Below are positions 59,489 through 64,000 of a stretch of DNA of 64,000 nucleotides, piece by piece (the first letter of the stretch is position 1; each line of letters opens with the position of its first letter). The stretch comes from Paludibacterium paludis (GTDB taxonomy: Bacteria > Pseudomonadota > Gammaproteobacteria > Burkholderiales > Chromobacteriaceae): NCBI RefSeq assembly GCF_018802605.1, contig NZ_CP069161.1, forward strand, positions 1,736,001-1,800,000, read 5' to 3'. Position numbers and translations under genes: made by a program. The notes under the pieces were generated by a model. It had not been told where the DNA came from and did no database searches. It saw only the letters and a list, made by a program, of their open reading frames with translations.

Positions 59489-60265
59489 ATGATGAAACGT
59501 TTGCTGATTGGACTGGTTTGCCTGTTTTGCGGATTGGCGCATGCCGAAAATGCCGGGGAATACCACCTCGGGCCGGGGGATGTCATCAAGATCACCGTGT
59601 ATGACCACGCCGATCTGGCCAACGAGGTCCAGTTGACCCGGGACGGGGACATCACCTTCCCGCTGATCGGAACGTTCTCCCTCAAGGGGCAGAGCACGGC
59701 GCAGGCCGAGCAGACCATCGCGTCGAAACTGGCCAACGGGGGGTTCATCGTCAATCCCCAGGTCAATGTGATCATGAGCCAGTACCGCAGTCAGCGCTTG
59801 TCGGTGCTGGGCGAGGTGAACCGGCCGGGACGTTTCTCGCTGGACAGCGCGACCGACCTTGTGGATGTGCTTTCCCAGGCCGGCGGCATCGCCGTCACCG
59901 GGGGGGACAAGATCGTGGTGATTCGCGGTGAGCAGCGCACCGAATACAATCTGAGCGAACTGATGAACGAAAAGGATCCGTCCCGGCGCATCGTCAAGGT
60001 GAGCAACGGCGATGTGGTGTTCGTGCCGCGCCAGCAGGTGTATGTGCAGGGCGAGGTGAACCGGCCCGGGGTGTTCCGGCTGGAGAACAACATGACGGTG
60101 CTGCAGGCGATCGCCGCGGCGGGCGGCTTCAACCCGCGCGCCTCGCACCGCTTCATCTACGTCCATCGCGCCGATGCCGACGGCAAGGTGCGCGAGCAGC
60201 GCGTCACCTATACCGACAGGGTGCGCGAAGGCGACGTGGTGTACGTCGAGGAAAGCTGGTTCTGA
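59489..60265 (+). CDS. epsE: Polysaccharide export outer-membrane protein (EpsE/Wza-like)
   Basis: 258 residues. Signal peptide (LAHAEN, about 20). Poly_export domain starts YHLGPGDVIKITVYDH (about 25) and ends ITFPLIGTFSLKG; two SLBB repeats follow (LSVLGEVNRPGRFSLD, about 108, and VYVQGEVNRPGVFRLE, about 187). It forms the outer-membrane exit channel. The start directly abuts the epsD stop. A C-terminal amphipathic helix as in E. coli Wza is short or absent. Confidence 0.92.
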   Translation: MMKRLLIGLVCLFCGLAHAENAGEYHLGPGDVIKITVYDHADLANEVQLTRDGDITFPLIGTFSLKGQSTAQAEQTIASKLANGGFIVNPQVNVIMSQYRSQRLSVLGEVNRPGRFSLDSATDLVDVLSQAGGIAVTGGDKIVVIRGEQRTEYNLSELMNEKDPSRRIVKVSNGDVVFVPRQQVYVQGEVNRPGVFRLENNMTVLQAIAAAGGFNPRASHRFIYVHRADADGKVREQRVTYTDRVREGDVVYVEESWF

Positions 60266-60286
60266 GCGGACCGGCCGCCGGATGCG

Positions 60287-60318
60287 ACAATGCCCCGCGA
60301 TGTTCTGCGGGGCATTGT
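60287..60318 (+). terminator. Terminator between eps genes and manC
   Basis: ACAATGCCCCGC with its exact complement (8-base loop) followed by GCTTTTC. It lies 22 bases after epsE and 13 before the convergent manC end, so it can serve both. Confidence 0.75.
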
Positions 60319-60330
60319 GCTTTTCGGGGA

Positions 60331-61758
60331 TTAGCGGGCGGTGCGTCCGTAGCTGTCTTCGAAACGCACGATATCATCCTCGCCAAGGTAACTGCCGGAC
60401 TGCACCTCGATGAGCTCGAGCGGCAGTTTGCCGGGGTTTTCCAGGCGGTGAACCGTGCCGAGGGGGATATAGGTCGACTGGTTTTCCGTGAGGAGCAGCA
60501 CCGCTTCGCCATTGGTGATGCGCGCCGTTCCCCGCACCACGATCCAGTGCTCCGCACGATGGTAGTGCATTTGCAGCGACAGCGAGGCGCCGGGGTTGAC
60601 GACAATGCGCTTGACCTGGAAGCGTTCGCCATCGTCAAGTCCTTCGTAGCTGCCCCAGGGGCGGAAAACCCGCCGGTGCAGGTTCGCTTCGCTGCGCCCG
60701 GCCGATGCCAGGCGCTCGACGATGGTCTTGACGTTCTGCACATCGGATTTCCGGGCCACCAGCACGGCGTCCGCCGTCTCAACGACGATCAGGTCGTCGA
60801 CGCCGATCGCGGCGATCATGCGGTGCTCGGCGCGCAGATAGGTGCCGCGGCAGTTCTCGGCGAGCGTGTCGCCGATCAATGTATTGCCGTTTTCGTCGGC
60901 CGGGCTGATGTCCGACAGTGACGACCAGGAGCCGATGTCGCTCCAGGCAAGGTCGCGGGCCGCGACGACGGCGGCGCGGTCCGTGCGTTCCATCACGGCG
61001 TAGTCGATCGAGTTGGACGGACTGGCGGCGAAGGCTTCGGCATCCAGCCGGAGAAAATCCAGGTCTTCGTGGCCGCGTTCGACGGCGAGCTCCGCGGCGG
61101 CGAGCATGGCCGGTTCGAAGCGCCCCAGCTCTTCGAGGTAGGCGGCCGCGCGGAACAGGAACATGCCGCTGTTCCAGGCGTAGTGGCCTTCGGCGAGGAA
61201 GGCTTCGGCGCGCGCGCGATCCGGTTTTTCCACGAAGGCATCCACCGCGAATCCGTTCGCGGCCGCCGCGATGGGCGCGCCGCGCCGGATGTAGCCGTAT
61301 CCGGTTTCCGGCGCGGTGGGTTCGATGCCGAACGTGACGAGACGGCCGGCGCAGGACAGCGCCAGCGCCGACGACACGGCGTCGGCGAAGGCCTCATGGT
61401 TCTGGATGACATGATCCGACGGCAGCACCAGTATGTGGGCATCGGGATCCTGGCGCAGGGCGAGGAGGGCGCCGACCGCGACGGCGGGCGCTGTATTGCG
61501 CGCGCACGGCTCGAGCACGATCGCGCCCGCGGCCAGGCCGATGGACCGCAGTTGCTCGGCGGCGAGAAACCGCTGCGCTTCGCTGGTGATCAGGATCGGA
61601 GCGATGGCGCCCGGCAGCGTGGCGGCGCGCAGCGCGGTTTGTTGCAGCAGGCTGTCGTCGCCATGGAGGGCCAGGTATTGCTTGGGATAGCCGCTACGCG
61701 ACAACGGCCACAGGCGGGTGCCGCTGCCACCGCCGAGGATAATCGGAATCAAGGTCAT
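60331..61758 (-). CDS. manC: Mannose-1-phosphate guanylyltransferase/mannose-6-phosphate isomerase
   Basis: 475 residues. The N-terminal nucleotidyltransferase begins PIILGGGSGTRLWPLSR (about 5-21) and contains FVEKPDRA; the C-terminal type II isomerase cupin has FRPWGSYEGLDDGERFQVKR (20 residues, about 345) and LQMHYHRAEHWIVVRGTA. It makes GDP-mannose for the exopolysaccharide. I placed the start at 61758 because the longer frame adds a non-family N-terminus. Convergent with the eps genes; probably its own promoter. Confidence 0.95.
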   Translation of the reverse strand: MTLIPIILGGGSGTRLWPLSRSGYPKQYLALHGDDSLLQQTALRAATLPGAIAPILITSEAQRFLAAEQLRSIGLAAGAIVLEPCARNTAPAVAVGALLALRQDPDAHILVLPSDHVIQNHEAFADAVSSALALSCAGRLVTFGIEPTAPETGYGYIRRGAPIAAAANGFAVDAFVEKPDRARAEAFLAEGHYAWNSGMFLFRAAAYLEELGRFEPAMLAAAELAVERGHEDLDFLRLDAEAFAASPSNSIDYAVMERTDRAAVVAARDLAWSDIGSWSSLSDISPADENGNTLIGDTLAENCRGTYLRAEHRMIAAIGVDDLIVVETADAVLVARKSDVQNVKTIVERLASAGRSEANLHRRVFRPWGSYEGLDDGERFQVKRIVVNPGASLSLQMHYHRAEHWIVVRGTARITNGEAVLLLTENQSTYIPLGTVHRLENPGKLPLELIEVQSGSYLGEDDIVRFEDSYGRTAR

Positions 61759-61935
61759 CGTGGTTTCTCTTTGGCGGCCCCGCGAAGGGCCTTGAATCAT
61801 GCAAGCATTTTACCTGTGAGGCATTAAAAGAAAAATAACTCTTTGCGTGAGGTCAAGGCCTTTCGCCAAGGGCGGTCGTCCGCGGTGCGGATTCTCTGGT
61901 AAAGTGAGTCTTTCGTTATGCTAAAGGAATGATGC

Positions 61936-62586
61936 GTGTTTTCGGTACTGGTGGCGAATCCCAAGGGCGGAAGCGGCAAGTCCACCCTGTCGACGAATCT
62001 GGCGGGGTACTACGCCTGCCAGGGCAAGAAGGTCATGCTGGGCGATGTGGACAAGCAGCAGTCTTCGTTGGCCTGGCTCGCCCGGCGCCCCGAGGGGCTG
62101 GCGCCGATCAGCGGGTGGGAAATCGCGGCGGGAGAGCCGGCGAGGCCGCCCAAGGGAACGCAGGTGGCGATCCTGGATAGTCCGGCCGGATTGCACGGCA
62201 AGAAGCTGGACGCGCTGATCCGTCGTGTCGACCGTATTCTGGTGCCGATTCAGCCATCTCCGTTCGATATGTGGGCCAGCGAAAGTTTTCTCGGGCAACT
62301 GCTCGAAGAAAAGGCGGTGCGCAAGGCCCGGGTTTTTCTTGGGGTGGTCGCCATGCGGGTCGATCCGCGCACCCGTTCCGCGCGGGAGCTGGAGGTGTTT
62401 TTGAGTCGCTACGACATCCCGGTGATCGGTTGGTTGCGCGATGCACAAAGCTATGTGCGGGCCGCCGGCGAAGGACTGTCGATTTACGATATGCCGGAAG
62501 GGCGAACCCGCAAGGAGCGGGAGAGCCTGGCGTCCGTGGTGTCATGGCTGGGCGGCGCCGAGCCGGATCACTGGTTTGACAAATGA
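61936..62586 (+). CDS. Orphan ParA-family ATPase
   Basis: 216 residues from GTG at 61936 with AAAGGA upstream. Deviant Walker A ANPKGGSGKSTLSTNL (about 8-23), GDVDKQQSSLAWLA (switch I region, about 36), and AILDSPAG (Walker B, about 78). The group resembles ParA/MinD-like proteins found singly in betaproteobacteria. No parB or centromere repeats are near. It may position a polar or envelope machine, possibly polysaccharide-linked, but the link is only neighbourhood. Confidence 0.85.
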   Translation: MFSVLVANPKGGSGKSTLSTNLAGYYACQGKKVMLGDVDKQQSSLAWLARRPEGLAPISGWEIAAGEPARPPKGTQVAILDSPAGLHGKKLDALIRRVDRILVPIQPSPFDMWASESFLGQLLEEKAVRKARVFLGVVAMRVDPRTRSARELEVFLSRYDIPVIGWLRDAQSYVRAAGEGLSIYDMPEGRTRKERESLASVVSWLGGAEPDHWFDK

Positions 62587-62614
62587 CAGGGGTATCTTGA
62601 CGTAAAGAAAATGC

Positions 62615-62643
62615 TTGACGCTGAGATTCCGGTGGCGTATTAT
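62615..62643 (+). promoter_or_regulatory. Strong sigma-70 promoter of guaC leader
   Basis: TTGACG (62615-62620) and TATTAT (62638-62643) are separated by exactly 17 bases. Predicted start near 62650, about 120 bases before the guaC ATG. Confidence 0.7.
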
Positions 62644-62693
62644 TGACCGGTAAGTGCGTGCGGGCCGAACCAAGGCGCCGCAGGGAGCGCTGT

Positions 62694-62722
62694 AAACGGG
62701 AACCGGAGAGGTTCCCGTTTTT
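62694..62722 (+). terminator. Intrinsic terminator in the guaC leader
   Basis: AAACGGGAACC-GGAGA-GGTTCCCGTTT followed by TTTTATTT, about 45 bases after the predicted start of transcription and 51 before guaC. It looks like an attenuator or the end of a small RNA of about 70 bases. An alternative is that it ends the parA message and the promoter lies inside. Confidence 0.7.
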
Positions 62723-62772
62723 ATTTGGGGCCCCCTGTTTTTTATCCCGAAATGCCTAACGGAGAAGCTCGC

Positions 62773-63723
62773 ATGATCAAGACTGAACTCAACTACGGTG
62801 ACGTTTACCTGGTTCCCAAAAAAACTGTCGTGGATAGCCGCAAGGCCTGCGACACGTCTGTCCAGTTCGGTCCGCGCCGGTTCGACATGCCGATCTATCC
62901 GGCCAACATGAAGAGTGTGGTGTCGGACGAAACCTGCGAGTATTTCGCGCGGCGTGGCTGGTTTTATACACTGCACCGCTTCAATACCGACAGCGTGGCG
63001 TTTGTGCGCGACATGCAGGAAAAGGGCCTGTTCGCCTCGATCAGCATCGGCGTCAACGACGATACGATCGCGCAACTGGAGGCCCTGGCCGACGCCGGCC
63101 TCGTTCCCGAATACATGACGCTCGATATCGCCAACGCCTGGTGCGTGAAGGCGGAAAGCATGATCGCGCGGGTGCGCCGGATGTTCCCGGGCACTTTTCT
63201 GATCGGCGGCAACATCGCCACGGCGGACGCCGCGCGCGACCTGGAAAGCTGGGGGTGCGACGCCATCAAGGCGGGGATCGCCGGCGGTCGCGTGTGCATT
63301 ACCAAAAACAAAACCGGTTTTCATCGTCCGATGGTGTCGACGGTCTCGGAGTGCGCCGCCGCGGTGTCGGTGCCGGTGATCGCCGACGGCGGTATCGTCG
63401 AGCATGGCGATATGGCCAAGGCGCTGGCCTGCGGCGCGACGATGATCATGGCCGGGTCGTTATTCGCCGGCTATGACGAGTCGGCCGGGCAGATCGTCGA
63501 GATCAATGGCAAGCACTACAAGGAATACTTCGGCAGCGCTTCCCAGTACAACAAGGGGGCCTATGTGAATGTTGAAGGAAAAAAAATCCTTGTCGAGTAC
63601 AAGGGCAGCATCGACAAGCTGTTGCGAGAGCTGAAGGAAGACCTGCAGTCGTCCATCAGCTATGCGGGCGGCACGGATCTTGCCGCCCTGCGCGATGTTG
63701 AAATGATTTTCGTGCACCGCTGA
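62773..63723 (+). CDS. guaC: GMP reductase
   Basis: 316 residues, IMPDH/GMPR barrel. It converts GMP to IMP with NADPH and ammonia release. AGIAGGRVCITKNKTG (about 171-186) contains the catalytic Cys; IADGGIVEHGDMAKALACGA (about 205-224), with the phosphate loop, and AGSLFAGYDES follow. The C-terminus has GSASQYNKGAYVNVEG, the substrate flap. It is of the guaC2 length class (short, about 316-330 residues). GGAGAAGC precedes the ATG. The leader hairpin at 62694 suggests control by premature termination. Confidence 0.93.
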   Translation: MIKTELNYGDVYLVPKKTVVDSRKACDTSVQFGPRRFDMPIYPANMKSVVSDETCEYFARRGWFYTLHRFNTDSVAFVRDMQEKGLFASISIGVNDDTIAQLEALADAGLVPEYMTLDIANAWCVKAESMIARVRRMFPGTFLIGGNIATADAARDLESWGCDAIKAGIAGGRVCITKNKTGFHRPMVSTVSECAAAVSVPVIADGGIVEHGDMAKALACGATMIMAGSLFAGYDESAGQIVEINGKHYKEYFGSASQYNKGAYVNVEGKKILVEYKGSIDKLLRELKEDLQSSISYAGGTDLAALRDVEMIFVHR

Positions 63724-63733
63724 CGAGGCGGTA

Positions 63734-64000
63734 TCAGCCGGGGGTGTCCCGCCCCCGGCGCGCCACCCACATCGTGGTTTCCATCCGCACGGCGATCTCG
63801 CCGTTCTGGTTGCGGGTTTCCCAGGCCAGCCTCACCACGCCGAATCCGGGTTGCGACGTGGAGGGCTTGCGGTCGATGACGACCGCCGACGCCGTCAGGG
63901 TATCGCCCGGCCGGGTCGGTCTTGGCCAGCGCATCTTGTCGACCTGCATGCCGATCATGCCATTGGCCGTGCCGGCCAGTTCGGAGCGGGACAGCAGCCC
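63734..64000 (-). CDS. MaoC-like dehydratase-family protein (truncated by window)
   Basis: The 3' 88 codons are visible; the start lies beyond the window, with the frame open to 64000 (GLLSRSELAGTANGMIGM before the first internal Met). The hot-dog-fold segment MRWPRPTRPGDTLTASAVV and VRLAWETRNQNGEIAVRMET are typical of MaoC-like acyl-CoA hydratase relatives, but the catalytic Asp/His part would be upstream. Convergent with guaC, 10 bases apart. Substrate unknown. Confidence 0.75.
   Translation of the reverse strand, partial: GLLSRSELAGTANGMIGMQVDKMRWPRPTRPGDTLTASAVVIDRKPSTSQPGFGVVRLAWETRNQNGEIAVRMETTMWVARRGRDTPG

Overview
The window looks like the chromosome of a betaproteobacterium, most likely of the order Neisseriales (Chromobacterium relatives). 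The evidence is the high GC of the core genes, the dacC-ybeD-lipB-lipA order, a tmRNA whose tag reads ANDETYAVAA, the SHP/DHC cytochrome operon, an FxDxF-type PEP-CTERM protein and an eps-type polysaccharide locus. This placement is inference; no 16S or marker tree was possible.

Layout. 1-4019: a truncated multi-PAS hybrid histidine kinase. 4020-12683: a worn accessory block downstream of the tmRNA 3' end. It holds IS903-group insertion sequences (one complete, one stub), a TIR-like defence effector, a broken tyrosine recombinase, a DUF262/DUF1524 GmrSD-like nuclease, a DUF3800 protein and an intact P4-type integrase next to ssrA (12684-13048, minus strand). 13108-17491: a decaying microcin/bacteriocin locus with an intact C39-peptidase ABC exporter, a HlyD adaptor broken twice, a CPBP membrane protease and a small double-glycine leader peptide gene with a stop at codon 3. 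17492-18544: debris, an IS remnant and a 33-bp near-perfect palindrome. 18545-23928: core genes gph, ilvA, dacC, ybeD, lipB, lipA.

23929-36844: a Tn7-like transposon inserted exactly after the lipA stop codon. Its ends carry related inverted repeats and it is flanked by GTGTGA on both sides. It encodes TnsA, TnsB, TnsC and TniQ in one overlapping operon, plus a TnsE-like protein alone at the other end. Cargo: a phase-variable-looking cytosine-5 methyltransferase (C12 tract in its 5' coding end), a MORC/MutL-like GHKL ATPase, a divergent SprT-like metallopeptidase, and an OLD-family nuclease. A diverged second left end directly abuts the right end, a trace of an older insertion at the same site.

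37209-45422: respiratory and redox genes: a two-component system with PepSY protein divergent from an SHP-DHC-cytochrome b operon, rubredoxin, a cytochrome c peroxidase with an FNR-like box, a Spy-like protein, cytochrome b and cytochrome c'. 45521-49615: a zinc regulon with a Zur box, zur, a COG0523 GTPase, a 46-residue membrane protein and znuCBA. 49599-54705: TauE/SafE-like protein, enoyl-CoA hydratase, two parvulins, bolA, yciI, yciB and a HAD phosphatase. 55174-61758: PEP-CTERM protein, epsL, a sugar-phosphate transferase, epsD, epsE and manC. 61936-64000: an orphan ParA, guaC behind a promoter-terminator leader, and a truncated MaoC-like gene.

The strongest candidate for an undescribed system is the methyltransferase/GHKL ATPase/SprT cassette inside the Tn7-like element; the silent bacteriocin precursor is the best hidden gene.
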